From: Salinarimonas sp.
GTDB lineage: Bacteria; Pseudomonadota; Alphaproteobacteria; Rhizobiales; Beijerinckiaceae
Length of the DNA stretch: 64,000 nt
Direction of reading: 5' to 3'
NCBI RefSeq assembly: GCF_040111675.1
Contig: NZ_CP157794.1
Span: 1,695,501-1,759,500 of the forward strand
In this document: in pieces, positions 46,212 to 54,520 of the stretch
How positions within the stretch are numbered: the first letter of the stretch is position 1
Layout of the letters: the number at the start of each line of letters is the position of its first letter
Notes under the pieces: generated by a model
Databases searched by the model: none
What the model was told of the DNA's origin: nothing
The model's input: the letters and a program-made list of their open reading frames with translations, nothing else
Position numbers and translations under genes: made by a program

Positions 46212-46567
46212 ATGGGCTGGGCTGTCACCTTTGCGATGAAGTCGAATCCGAGTTCGACCAACTCGAATTGAAGGTGCAGGACGCCATTGCGTCGGTGCTG
46301 GTTCTGCTTGAACGAGAAGGGCCGGCGCTCGGGCGGCCTCATGCCGATACGCTGGCTGGGAGCAGGCATGCCAATATGAAGGAGCTGCGCTGCAGGGCTG
46401 CCGATGGCGTCTGGCGTATCGCGTTCGCCTTCGATCCGGAACGGGAAGCGGTGCTGCTCGTCGCGGGCGACAAGGCAGGCGTGAACGAACGACGTTTCTA
46501 CAAGAGCCTCATCGCGAGAGCCGATGAACGGTTCGATCGTCACTTGGCAAGACTGCGAGGACATTGA
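46212..46567 (+). pseudogene. RelE/HigB-family toxin, probably frameshifted
   Basis: The main frame reads DEVESEFDQLELKVQDAI through GPALGRPHADTLAGSRHANMKELR, GVWRIAFAFDPEREAVLLVAGDK and RRFYKSLIARADERFDRH. This is a complete RelE-family ribosome-dependent RNase. Its natural beginning, MGWAVTF, is in the neighbouring frame from ATG 46212. It meets the main frame at the TTT of 46230-46232, where adding one T would restore MGWAVTFCDEVESEF. So one base is missing in a T-run, by mutation or by sequencing error. The alternative, a start at 46154 in the main frame, would put the strong promoter inside the gene. The antitoxin follows. Confidence 0.72.
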
Positions 46568-46569
46568 GA

Positions 46570-46941
46570 ATGGGTCGGACCCTGCGCGAAAAGCTGGCGA
46601 CCTTCGACCCGGAACGGCGCGAGCGGATCGAGGCCGAGGCCGATCGACTGCATGCTGAGTACCTGACGTTGCAGGAGCTGCGCAAGGCTCGGGAGCTGAC
46701 GCAGACGCAACTGGCGCAATCGCTCGGCATCCGGCAAGCGACCGTTGCGAAGTACGAAAAGCAAAGCGATCTTTTGCTGTCCACGCTCACGAGCTACGTG
46801 AACGCGATGGGCGGTACGTTGAAGCTGACGGTCGAGTTCCCGGGCAAGACGCCCGTCGTGCTGGATGGGCTCGGTGATCTCGAAGAACCGGGCCGCCGCA
46901 ACCGAGCGCGAGGCGGCGACGAGACTGCATCACGCAGCTGA
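46570..46941 (+). CDS. Xre-family antitoxin (HigA-like)
   Basis: A 123-residue DNA-binding protein starting MGRTLREKLATFDPERRERIEAEADRL, a helical N-terminal toxin-wrapping region. The helix-turn-helix is ELRKARELTQTQLAQSLGIRQATVAKYEKQSD (about 38-70), and the end is an IDR-like C-tail after the TLKLTVEFPGKTP strand. Such antitoxins bind and silence the RelE-type toxin and repress the shared promoter. It starts 2 bases after the toxin stop. The reversed order (toxin first) is typical of HigBA. The GC is lower than in the surroundings. Confidence 0.87.
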   Translation: MGRTLREKLATFDPERRERIEAEADRLHAEYLTLQELRKARELTQTQLAQSLGIRQATVAKYEKQSDLLLSTLTSYVNAMGGTLKLTVEFPGKTPVVLDGLGDLEEPGRRNRARGGDETASRS

Positions 46942-47017
46942 CTAGGCGCACGACTGCGCCCCCTTGCCCTATCCTCCGCCCCGCTAGACCATGGGGCTCC
47001 CCCAACCGGGAGCCCGC

Positions 47018-48862
47018 ATGGACGCCTACCTCCCCCAGGCCTTCGCCTTCCTCCTCGCCGCGATCCTGGCGCCGCCCCTGTTCAAGCGGCTCGGGCTCGG
47101 AACGGCGGTGGGGTATCTCGCCGCCGGGCTGGCGATCGGGCCGTCCGGGCTCGCGGTCTTCGACGACGCCGACGCGGTGATGGGCGTCTCGCAGCTCGGG
47201 ATCGTGCTCCTGCTCTTCGTCATCGGCCTCGACACGCGGCTGTCGCGCCTCGTCGCCATGCGCGGCGACATTCTCGGGATCGGGCTCGGGCAGGTCGTCG
47301 TGACCACCGCGGCGCTCGGCGCGATCGCCTGGTGGCTCGGCCTGCCGCCCGCGGCGGCGCTCCTCGTCGGTTTCGCCTTCGCGTTGTCGGGGACGGCGAT
47401 CGCGCTGCAGCTGATGGAGGAGCGCGGCCAGCTCTCCTGCCCTTACGGCCGGCGCGCCTTCGCGGCGCTGCTGACCCAGGACGTCCTCACCGTCCCCGTG
47501 CTGGCGCTCGCGCCGATCCTGTTCGGCGCGGCCGCCATGCGGGCGAGCGCCACCGGCTCGGCCTGGGGAGACGCGGCGCTCGCCCTCGGCGTCGTCGGCG
47601 GCATCGTGCTCGCCGGGCGCTACCTGCTCGACCACCTGTTCCGCCTCGTCGCCTCCGCAGGCGCGCGCGAGGTGATGACCGCGGCGGCGCTCCTCGTCGT
47701 CCTCGCCGCCGCGATGGCGGCGCGGGCGGCGGGCCTGTCGATGGCGCTCGGCGCCTTCCTCGCCGGCGTGATGCTGGCGGGCTCCTCCTACCGCCACCAG
47801 CTCCAGGCCGACGTCGAGCCCTTCCGCGGGCTGTTGCTCGCGCTCTTCTTCATGTCGGTCGGCATGCTGATCGACGTCGCCGACGTCTGGGCGCGGCTCG
47901 ATCTCGTGCTCGCGCTCCTCGCCGCCTATCTCGTCGTGAAGCTCGTCGCCGCGTGGGTGGTCGCGCGCGCGACCGGCTCCTCGGCGCGGGAGGCGGTGAA
48001 GATCGCCTTCGTCCTGGCCGCGGCGGGCGAGTTCGCCTTCGTGCTCGCCCCGCTCGCGGGGGCGCTCGGCCTCGTCTCGCCGGAGACCGTCGGGCTGATG
48101 ATCGCGCTCGCGGCGCTTTCCATGGTCTGCGCCCCGCCGCTCGCCGCGCTCTCGGAGCGTCTCCTCGCCCGCGCCCGTCCCGCGGAGACCATGCGCGAGG
48201 ATTTCGAGGGCGCCGGCGGGACGGCGATCGTGATCGGCTTCGGCCGCTTCGGCCAGATCGCGACACAGATGCTGCTGGCGGAGGGCCTGGAGATCACCCT
48301 CATCGACCGCGCGCCCGACCGGGTGCGCAACGCCGCGCGCTTCGGCTTCAAGGTCTATTACGGCGACGGCGGACGCCTCGACGTGATGCGCGCCGCCGGC
48401 GTGGAGGACGCCCGCCTCGTCCTCGTGTGCGTCAAGGACCCCAACGAGAGCCTCGCCATCTGCGAGCGCCTGCGGGCGCAGTACCCGCTTCTCGCCATCT
48501 ACGCCCGCGCCTACGACCGCACGCACACGATCGCCTTGGACCGCGTGGGCGTCGAGCTCTCCGTGCGCGACACGTTCGAGAGCGCCATCCGCGCCGGGCG
48601 CGAGGTGCTGGAGACGCTCGGCGTGTCGCCCGAGCGCGCGGCGGCGGTGGAAGGTGACGTGCGCGCCCGCGATCTCGCGCGGCTCGAGGCGCAGAAGCTC
48701 GCCGGCATCGAGGCGGGGCTGGACCTCCTCCACCAGAAGACCATGCGCCCCGAGCCGCTGCGCGCGCCGCTGCACGAGGGGCGGGCCTTGAACGAGGAGG
48801 CGCGGGCCGTGATCGAGGGGGAGGGGGGCGGGGAGGAGAGTGGGCGTCGTGCGGCGGAATAG
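47018..48862 (+). CDS. Kef-type monovalent cation:proton antiporter
   Basis: A 614-residue inner-membrane protein of the CPA2 family. The start MDAYLPQAFAF is preferred to an ATG nine codons upstream, since the first helix follows at once. About 12-13 membrane segments (1-390) include the LLLFVIGLDT and GVMLAGSSYRHQL stretches. A TrkA_N (RCK) domain follows (about 400-520: AIVIGFGRFGQIATQMLLAEGLEITLIDR), where NAD(H) binds. The C-terminal 70 residues are charged. It probably exports K+ or Na+ in exchange for protons. The subtype (KefB/KefC or RosB) cannot be fixed. Confidence 0.92.
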   Translation: MDAYLPQAFAFLLAAILAPPLFKRLGLGTAVGYLAAGLAIGPSGLAVFDDADAVMGVSQLGIVLLLFVIGLDTRLSRLVAMRGDILGIGLGQVVVTTAALGAIAWWLGLPPAAALLVGFAFALSGTAIALQLMEERGQLSCPYGRRAFAALLTQDVLTVPVLALAPILFGAAAMRASATGSAWGDAALALGVVGGIVLAGRYLLDHLFRLVASAGAREVMTAAALLVVLAAAMAARAAGLSMALGAFLAGVMLAGSSYRHQLQADVEPFRGLLLALFFMSVGMLIDVADVWARLDLVLALLAAYLVVKLVAAWVVARATGSSAREAVKIAFVLAAAGEFAFVLAPLAGALGLVSPETVGLMIALAALSMVCAPPLAALSERLLARARPAETMREDFEGAGGTAIVIGFGRFGQIATQMLLAEGLEITLIDRAPDRVRNAARFGFKVYYGDGGRLDVMRAAGVEDARLVLVCVKDPNESLAICERLRAQYPLLAIYARAYDRTHTIALDRVGVELSVRDTFESAIRAGREVLETLGVSPERAAAVEGDVRARDLARLEAQKLAGIEAGLDLLHQKTMRPEPLRAPLHEGRALNEEARAVIEGEGGGEESGRRAAE

Positions 48863-49100
48863 CGTCGCCGTGTACTCCCGCCGGCCCGGACGGACGAACG
48901 TTGATCCCGGCGCAGGTCTCGCGCCCGGATTGAGTTCGTTTTACTCACGCTTGACATGTTATTTCCAAAAGTAGACCATTCAATCTGTGTGGTTTTTCCG
49001 CGTCGAGCAGAGGCGCGCCGAGAAGAAGCGCCACATGTCGGGGGCTGTGCGTCGGCCCTCCACGGAGGTTCGCCGACGCCGAAACGCGACGGAGACGCTC

Positions 49101-49532
49101 ATGAAAGCCGTTCTCTCACTCGCCGCAGCGCTCGCGCTCGCCGCGTCGGGCGCGAGCCTCGCCCAGGATAGCGACACGGGCGACCTGACCACGATCGACA
49201 CGCCCGCGAGCACGCTGGAGCAGATCCTCGGCCAATCTGTCGAGCTGCCCGGCGAGGCCCAGGAGGTGCGCGTGGTCGAGGCCACCCTCGAGCCGAACAC
49301 CGCCGCCGCTTGGCACTCCCATCCGACGCCGGTCTACGTCTATGTAACGGAAGGCACGCTGACGATGGAGGTCGAGGGCCGCGAGCTGCGCCGCCTGACG
49401 GCGGGCGAGGCCACCGCCGAGCCGCTCGACGCGCGCATGCGCGTGCTGAACGAGGAGGACATTCCGGCGAAGGTGGTCGTGTTTCAGATCAGCCCGGCGG
49501 AGAAGGAGTTCCTGGAGACGGAGACTAAGTGA
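49101..49532 (+). CDS. Exported cupin-domain protein
   Basis: A 143-residue protein. The start MKAVLSLAAALALAAS is fixed by a signal peptide (1-20, ASLA-Q) and by a GGAGACG ribosome site. A single cupin domain has the metal motif WHSHPTPVYVYVTEG (first two His ligands and Glu), and the second motif is weak. Such small exported cupins may bind a metal and a small ligand, and the function is unknown. Upstream, the AT-rich stretch around TTGACA at 48951-48956 could contain a promoter, but no convincing -10 box at 16-18 bases was found. Confidence 0.85.
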   Translation: MKAVLSLAAALALAASGASLAQDSDTGDLTTIDTPASTLEQILGQSVELPGEAQEVRVVEATLEPNTAAAWHSHPTPVYVYVTEGTLTMEVEGRELRRLTAGEATAEPLDARMRVLNEEDIPAKVVVFQISPAEKEFLETETK

Positions 49533-49583
49533 GGATAGGGGAGGGCGCGGCCGTCTCCAAAGGGAGGCGGCCGGGCTCGGCCC

Positions 49584-49760
49584 TCAATCGAACGTCGGCG
49601 GCTCGCGCATCGGTTCCCGGGGAGGAATCTCGAGATCCACCCCGCCGAGCGGTGCGATCCGCGCCTTGATTTTCGCGACGAGATTGCAGGCAGGCTTCGT
49701 GTCCTCGCGTTCCGGGCTGCTGTCCCCCGGATGTTGCTCGTCGATCGCGTCACTCGCCAT
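49584..49760 (-). CDS. Small hypothetical protein
   Basis: A 58-residue predicted protein starting MASDAIDEQHPGDSSPERED. An internal Lys-rich helix, ACNLVAKIKARIAPLGG, is followed by EIPPREPMREPPTFD. The sequence is polar, so it is cytoplasmic if made. A GAGG ribosome site about 7 bases before the ATG on the minus strand supports it. The Pro-rich end suggests a real protein, not a shadow frame. I recognise no family. It is divergent from dusA and convergent with the cupin gene. Confidence 0.45.
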   Translation of the reverse strand: MASDAIDEQHPGDSSPEREDTKPACNLVAKIKARIAPLGGVDLEIPPREPMREPPTFD

Positions 49761-49886
49761 GGACAACCTCGAAGCAAACGTGCACCCACCCACATTTACT
49801 CTCCGTCGCGGGCCGTCTTCAAGCGAGACCATACCACGGATACGCGGCCCTTGCCCCATCCCCCCGCCCCCGCTATCTCCCTCCCC

Positions 49887-50894
49887 ATGACCCCCGAGAC
49901 CCTCCGCTTCTCCGTCGCACCGATGATGGATTGGACCGACCGCCACTGCCGGGCGTTCCATCGCGTCCTGTCGCGGCGGGCGCGGCTCTATACGGAGATG
50001 GTGACCACCGGCGCCGTCATCCACGGGGACCGGGAGCGCATCCTCGGCTTCTCCCAGGCCGAGCATCCCGTCGCCGTCCAGCTCGGCGGGTCCGATCCGC
50101 GTGCGCTAGCCGAGGCGGCGCGGATCTGCGAGGGGGAGGGCTACGCGGAGGTCAACCTCAATGTCGGCTGCCCCTCCGACCGGGTGCAGGACGGGCGCTT
50201 CGGCGCCTGCCTGATGCGCGAGCCGGGGCTGGTCGCGGAGGGCGTCGCGGCGATGAAGGCCGCCGTGTCGATTCCCGTCACCGTGAAGTGCCGCATCGGC
50301 GTCGACGAGCAGGACCCCGAGGCGGCGCTCGACGCGCTCGCCGACGCCGTGGTCGCCGTAGGCGTCGATGCGCTGGTCGTGCACGCCCGCAAGGCCTGGC
50401 TGCAGGGGCTCTCGCCCAAGGAGAACCGCGACGTGCCGCCGCTCGATTACGGGCGCGTGCATCGCCTGAAGGCGCGGCTCCCGGACCTGCCGATCGCGAT
50501 CAACGGCGGGATCAAGACGATAGAGGCCTGCGTCGAAGAGCTCGCCCATGTCGACGGCGTGATGCTCGGGCGCGCCGCCTACCAGGATCCGGAGATCCTC
50601 CTCCGGGTCGATCCCGTCCTCTTCGGCGAGGACGCTCCGGTCGCCGACGGCTTCGCCGCGATCGAGGCCTACGAGCCCTATGTCGCCGCGCGGCTCGCGG
50701 AGGGCGTGCGACTGTCCTCGATCACGCGCCACATGCTCGGTCTCTTCCCGGGGCGTCCCGGTGCGCGGGCCTATCGCCGGCATCTCGCCACGGAGGCGGT
50801 GCGCCCGGGCGCGGGCCTCGACACCTTGCGTGAAGCGGTCGATCACGTGCGGCGCGCGGCGTCGGACGCGTCGGGCGAGGAGCGCGCCACGTGA
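49887..50894 (+). CDS. dusA: tRNA-dihydrouridine(20/20a) synthase DusA
   Basis: A 335-residue flavoenzyme that reduces uridines in the D-loop of tRNA. It starts MTPETLRFSVAPMMDWTDRHCR, the FMN-binding TIM-barrel opening. The catalytic Cys is in EVNLNVGCPSDRVQDGRFGACLM. The phosphate-binding segments are VVHARKAWLQGLSPKENRD and AINGGIKT. The NVGCPSDRVQ pattern and the length set it in the DusA branch rather than DusB/C. The C-terminal helical tRNA-binding domain ends RRAASDASGEERAT. Its stop overlaps the GTG start of the next gene. Confidence 0.95.
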   Translation: MTPETLRFSVAPMMDWTDRHCRAFHRVLSRRARLYTEMVTTGAVIHGDRERILGFSQAEHPVAVQLGGSDPRALAEAARICEGEGYAEVNLNVGCPSDRVQDGRFGACLMREPGLVAEGVAAMKAAVSIPVTVKCRIGVDEQDPEAALDALADAVVAVGVDALVVHARKAWLQGLSPKENRDVPPLDYGRVHRLKARLPDLPIAINGGIKTIEACVEELAHVDGVMLGRAAYQDPEILLRVDPVLFGEDAPVADGFAAIEAYEPYVAARLAEGVRLSSITRHMLGLFPGRPGARAYRRHLATEAVRPGAGLDTLREAVDHVRRAASDASGEERAT

Positions 50895-51352
50895 CGACGC
50901 CCGACTTCGCCGCCACCGCCCGCCGCGTCGAGGCGAGCTTCGCGCGCCAGACGATCATGGAGACCCTTGGCGCGCGCCTCGTGCGGGTCGCGCCCGGCGA
51001 GGTGGAGATCGCGCTCGCGGTCGCGCCGCACGTAGCGCAGCAGCACGGTTTCGTCCATGCCGGCGCGGTGGCGACGATCGCCGACTCCGCCGCGGGCTAC
51101 GCCGCACTCACCACCATGCCGGAGGGGCGCGGCGTCCTCACCGCCGAGTTCAAGATCAACCTGCTCAGCCCCGCCGCCGGCGAGCGGCTCGTGGCCGTCG
51201 GCCGGGTGGTGAAGGCGGGACGCACCCTTACGGTCGCGCAGGCCGAGGTCTTCGCCGAGCGGATCGGCGGCGACGAGACCACGCGCAAGCCCTGCGCGCT
51301 GCTCACGGCGACGCTCGTCGCCGTGGAGAATCGCCAAGGCGTTGTCGACTGA
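50891..51352 (+). CDS. PaaI-family hotdog thioesterase
   Basis: A 153-residue protein of the hotdog fold, GTG start overlapping the dusA stop (GTGA). The core has FVHAGAVATIADSAAGYAAL, in which the Asp of the ADS segment is the usual active-site acid. The strand region LTAEFKINLLSPAAGERLVAVGRVVKAGRTLTVAQAEVF follows. Such enzymes cut acyl-CoA thioesters (phenylacetyl-CoA or others). The substrate is unknown. It is cotranscribed with dusA but has no obvious functional link. Confidence 0.88.
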   Translation: MTTPDFAATARRVEASFARQTIMETLGARLVRVAPGEVEIALAVAPHVAQQHGFVHAGAVATIADSAAGYAALTTMPEGRGVLTAEFKINLLSPAAGERLVAVGRVVKAGRTLTVAQAEVFAERIGGDETTRKPCALLTATLVAVENRQGVVD

Positions 51353-51427
51353 CGCGACGGCTTGCGCCGACGGCGGGAAACCCGCATACGGCCCGTGCAT
51401 TCCAGATCACCACAGGCGGGCCCCTCC

Positions 51428-52258
51428 ATGCTCCTTGGCGTACCCCTCGGCGACCTCGCGGTGCTCGCGGTCGGCCTCCTCGTGGCGGGCGCGATCTCCG
51501 GCGTGCTCGCCGGCCTGTTCGGCGTGGGCGGCGGCGCGATCCTCGTGCCGATCCTGTTCGAGGCGTTCCGGCTGCTGGGCGTGGACGAGGAGGTGCGCAT
51601 GCCGCTCGCGGTCGGCACCTCGCTCGCGATCATCATCCCGACGTCGATCCGATCCTTCCGCGGCCATTTCAAGAAGGGCGCGGTGGACATGGCCTTGCTG
51701 AAGTCGTGGGCGGTCCCGGTCGTCGTCGGCGTGCTCGTCGGCTCGGCCGTGGCGCGCTACGCCGACCCGTGGGTGTTCAAGCTCGTCTTCATCCTCATCG
51801 CCGGGATGAACGCGATCAAGCTCCTCTTCGGCAACGACACCTGGCGCGTCGCCGCCGACCTGCCGAAGGGCTGGCTGCTGCGCGCCTACGGCTCGTTCAT
51901 CGGGCTCGCCTCCGCGCTGATGGGCATCGGCGGCGGGCAGATCTCGAACATGCTGATGACGCTTCACGGCCGCGGCATCCACCAGGCGGTGGCGACGTCA
52001 TCCGGGCTGGGGCTGATCATCTCGATCCCCGGCGCCATCGGCTACGTCTTCGCGGGGCTGGGCAAGGAGGGCCTGCCGCCCGACGCCATCGGCTTCGTCT
52101 CCGTGCTGGGCTTCCTGCTCGTGGTGCCGACCACGCTGATCACCGCCCAGATCGGCGTGAACCTCGCCCACGCCTGGCCCAAGCGCAAGCTCGAGGTCGC
52201 CTTCGGCGTCTTCCTGGCGATCGTGTGCCTCAGGTTCGTGGTCTCGATCTTCGAGTGA
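51428..52258 (+). CDS. TauE/SafE-family sulfite/sulfoacetate exporter
   Basis: A 276-residue inner-membrane protein starting MLLGVPLGDLAVLAVGLLVAG. It has about eight helices in two similar halves: GVLAGLFGVGGGAILVPILF in the first and GLASALMGIGGGQISNMLM in the second, the internal repeat of the family. The polar loop before each glycine-rich segment is the likely substrate route. Members export sulfite, sulfoacetate or other organic anions. The substrate here is unknown, and no sulfur genes are nearby. It ends just before the AT-rich islet with the TIR gene. Confidence 0.88.
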   Translation: MLLGVPLGDLAVLAVGLLVAGAISGVLAGLFGVGGGAILVPILFEAFRLLGVDEEVRMPLAVGTSLAIIIPTSIRSFRGHFKKGAVDMALLKSWAVPVVVGVLVGSAVARYADPWVFKLVFILIAGMNAIKLLFGNDTWRVAADLPKGWLLRAYGSFIGLASALMGIGGGQISNMLMTLHGRGIHQAVATSSGLGLIISIPGAIGYVFAGLGKEGLPPDAIGFVSVLGFLLVVPTTLITAQIGVNLAHAWPKRKLEVAFGVFLAIVCLRFVVSIFE

Positions 52259-52348
52259 GATCCTTGACGGGGTGCGGCAGTGCGCGTTGCGTCCTCCTCG
52301 TGGGCGGGAAGCTCCGGTGGTCGTCCACAACGATTGGATTACAAGCTC

Positions 52349-52377
52349 TTGATGTTCGACAAGCGTGAGCATATTTG
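52349..52377 (+). promoter_or_regulatory. Promoter of the TIR-domain gene
   Basis: TTGATG (52349-52354), 17 bases, TATTTG (52372-52377). It lies 31 bases before the start codon, in AT-rich sequence. A GAGG ribosome site (52398-52401) lies 7 bases before the ATG. Confidence 0.65.
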
Positions 52378-52408
52378 AGCGTGTGACTTTCGGCTCCGAG
52401 GTACCTTG

Positions 52409-53500
52409 ATGGGTCGCCACGTCCTTCCAGCAAAGATAGTGCCGTTTCTCAAGCGACTGCAGCTTGAATATGACGCCGCAGGCGACAGGGTGAAGCTCGA
52501 AATCATCAGGGCTTCACATTTTTTAGTTGTTGAAGAGACTGATTTCGACAATTGGAATGGTGGGACATACGGGCACGATGTTATCCTCTTTCTGCCCGAA
52601 ACAATCATCAAAGCCATCAGGCTTGCAAAGCAGAAAGAGATCGAGGAGGAGATCAAGAGCGATCTAAACGCGTGTTCGAGTGGTATAGATAATGAATATT
52701 TTCGCTTTGTCAGAATCGAAATGATCGACGAACAAGATATACAGTACCAGCAGGCGATTGGATTGAGCGGTCGCCAGGTGCTTACTCCGGATTCGGTCTC
52801 ATTTTGGCGGCCAAACACGATCAGGCTCTTCATAAGCCATAGGGATGGCGACAAAGCGGCCGTTCACGAACTTGCCGGATTCCTCGATGATTACGGGATT
52901 TCCTCGTTTGTCGCTCACGATCAGATTGAGCCAACACGAGAGTGGAGGGCAGAAATCGTCAGAGCTTTGCAGACGATGGAGGTGATGTTAGTATATCTTA
53001 CCCCATCTTTCCATGAAAGTGTTTGGACTAATCAAGAAGTCGGTTTTGCTCTGGGAAAGGACATACCGATCATTACCCTGAAGCTCGGTGCTACCGATCC
53101 ACGCGGCTTCATCGGGCATGAGCAAGCGCTGCGCGCTGCTTCTGATGCTCAAGAGACTGCGAAACGCGTCCAGCGCATCCTTGTCGACAAACTCGGTCGC
53201 CGGGAGAGAATCCAGGCTGCCTTTGTTGAGGCCTTTGCCTCCTCTCCAGATTTTGCGGAGGCGCGCGAGCGATTTGATCGATTGGTTGCAGAGGTGCCGA
53301 CTCTTACAGAAGAGCAGCTACAAACAATAATCTTTGCGTTTGCCAAGAATGATCAGCTTAGCGGATCAATCTATCTAAATAATCATTATAATAGACTGAA
53401 GAATTATCTAGACAGAGCTACTGGTCGATCGTTTATGATCGATGGAAAACAAATTCGAGAGCGCAAGGCCGTCGCGTTCGACGAGGACATTCCCTTTTAG
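52409..53500 (+). CDS. TIR-domain protein, likely defence effector
   Basis: A 363-residue protein; the ATG at 52409 is chosen on its own promoter and ribosome site. Residues 1-130 form a domain I cannot name, with a conspicuous ETDFDNWNGGTYGHDVILFL segment. A TIR domain spans about 137-228: the first strand is TIRLFISHRDGDK and the BB-loop region is FVAHDQIEPTREW. The likely catalytic Glu210 is in ESVWTNQEVGFALG. Residues 230-363 are helical (QETAKRVQRILVDKLG, SIYLNNHYNRLKNYLDR). Bacterial TIR domains often cleave NAD+ in anti-phage defence. That is inference here. GC is about 20 points below neighbours, so it was probably acquired. Confidence 0.83.
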   Translation: MGRHVLPAKIVPFLKRLQLEYDAAGDRVKLEIIRASHFLVVEETDFDNWNGGTYGHDVILFLPETIIKAIRLAKQKEIEEEIKSDLNACSSGIDNEYFRFVRIEMIDEQDIQYQQAIGLSGRQVLTPDSVSFWRPNTIRLFISHRDGDKAAVHELAGFLDDYGISSFVAHDQIEPTREWRAEIVRALQTMEVMLVYLTPSFHESVWTNQEVGFALGKDIPIITLKLGATDPRGFIGHEQALRAASDAQETAKRVQRILVDKLGRRERIQAAFVEAFASSPDFAEARERFDRLVAEVPTLTEEQLQTIIFAFAKNDQLSGSIYLNNHYNRLKNYLDRATGRSFMIDGKQIRERKAVAFDEDIPF

Positions 53501-53601
53501 TCGCGGCAGCGTGGTCCGGTAGTGGCGATCAGCTAATGCGGGATCCGCGCAGAGACTTTTTCGCGTATCCGAGGCCGAGGGGAAGTGAAGAGTTGGAGAC
53601 C

Positions 53602-54294
53602 TCACCGCCCCCGCAGCACCAGCTCGTCGCGGCGCACCTCGTAGCCGTCCAGGCGGTCGAGGAAGGTCATGCCGAGCAGATTCTCCGGCAGCTGGCCGGG
53701 GCGCGCCACCAGCGCCCGCACGCGGCGCTCGACGATGTCGCCGACGGCGAGCGTCTCGAGTGTGATCGGGGCGGCGAGCGTGCGGCCGTTCGCGGTGAAG
53801 ACGGGGGCCGTGTAGGAGAGGTCGCCCGGCCCGTAGCCCAGGCGCTCGGCCGCCTCGGCGGTGAGGACGACGATGTTCGCCCCGGTGTCGAAGATGAAGC
53901 GCAGCTCCTCCCCGTTCGCCTCTCCCGTGAGCACGAAGGCGCCGTCGAAGCCGCGCCGCACGCTCACCTCGCCGGGCGCGCTGACCACGGCCGCCCCGGG
54001 GCGCAGCTCGGCCATCACCCGCATCGCCACCGCCTCGAGCTCGTATCGGTGGGTGTAGAGGGCGATGAGCCCGATGAAGATCACCACCCAGGAGACGAGA
54101 TGCCCGATCATCGCCGTCCAGCGGCCGCGATAGCGCGCGAACAGCGAGCCGGAGATGAACAGGACGAGGGCGGTGAGGGCGGTGAGCCGCGCGAACTCCT
54201 CCGGCGGCAGGCCCATGATTTCCCGCTCGCCGTGCGTCCAGACCAGCGCCGCGAGGCCGAAGGCGAGGAGCGCGAGGCCGATCGCGCCGGGCAT
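53602..54294 (-). CDS. Membrane-anchored retropepsin-like aspartic protease (TIGR02281 type)
   Basis: A 230-residue protein; the ATG at 54294 overlaps the stop of the DUF1289 gene. Three membrane helices (about 1-20, 35-52, 62-82) anchor it. A single retropepsin domain follows: RFIFDTGANIVVLTAEAAERLG carries the active-site D-T-G. The strand VRRGFDGAFVLTGEANGEELRF precedes it, and LLGMTFLDRLDGYEV, the second conserved motif, follows. A homodimer is needed to form the two-Asp active site. The protein probably faces the periplasm. The function is unknown. Confidence 0.88.
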   Translation of the reverse strand: MPGAIGLALLAFGLAALVWTHGEREIMGLPPEEFARLTALTALVLFISGSLFARYRGRWTAMIGHLVSWVVIFIGLIALYTHRYELEAVAMRVMAELRPGAAVVSAPGEVSVRRGFDGAFVLTGEANGEELRFIFDTGANIVVLTAEAAERLGYGPGDLSYTAPVFTANGRTLAAPITLETLAVGDIVERRVRALVARPGQLPENLLGMTFLDRLDGYEVRRDELVLRGR

Positions 54295-54506
54295 CAGCCG
54301 GTCTCGCGCCCGGGCGCGTCCGCGTCCTCGCCCAGGAAGGCGGCGCGCATGCGCCGGTCGAGCCCGGCCATGATGGCGCGGCGCTCCTCCTCGGAGAGGC
54401 GACCCCAGGTCGCGATCTCGGCGCGCGTGCGGCCGCAGCCTTCGCACAGGCCGGTCTCCTCGTCGATGAGGCAGACCTTGATGCAGGGAGAGGAAACGGT
54501 GCTCAT
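54294..54506 (-). CDS. DUF1289 zinc-binding small protein
   Basis: A 70-residue protein starting MSTVSSPCIKVCLIDEETGLCEGCGRTRAEIATWGRLSEEERRAIM. The four Cys at 8, 12, 21 and 24 (C-x3-C-x8-C-x2-C) match the metal-binding core of DUF1289. Family members are small and of unknown task. The gene overlaps the protease gene by the ATGA junction and is 14 bases after cobS on the same strand, so it may be in the same message. Confidence 0.9.
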   Translation of the reverse strand: MSTVSSPCIKVCLIDEETGLCEGCGRTRAEIATWGRLSEEERRAIMAGLDRRMRAAFLGEDADAPGRETG

Positions 54507-54520
54507 GGTTCCATAGATCG

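Noticed and set aside
48951..48980. Strong promoter before the cupin gene
   Set aside because: TTGACA is present, but no -10 box lies at 16-18 bases; left as a possibility only.
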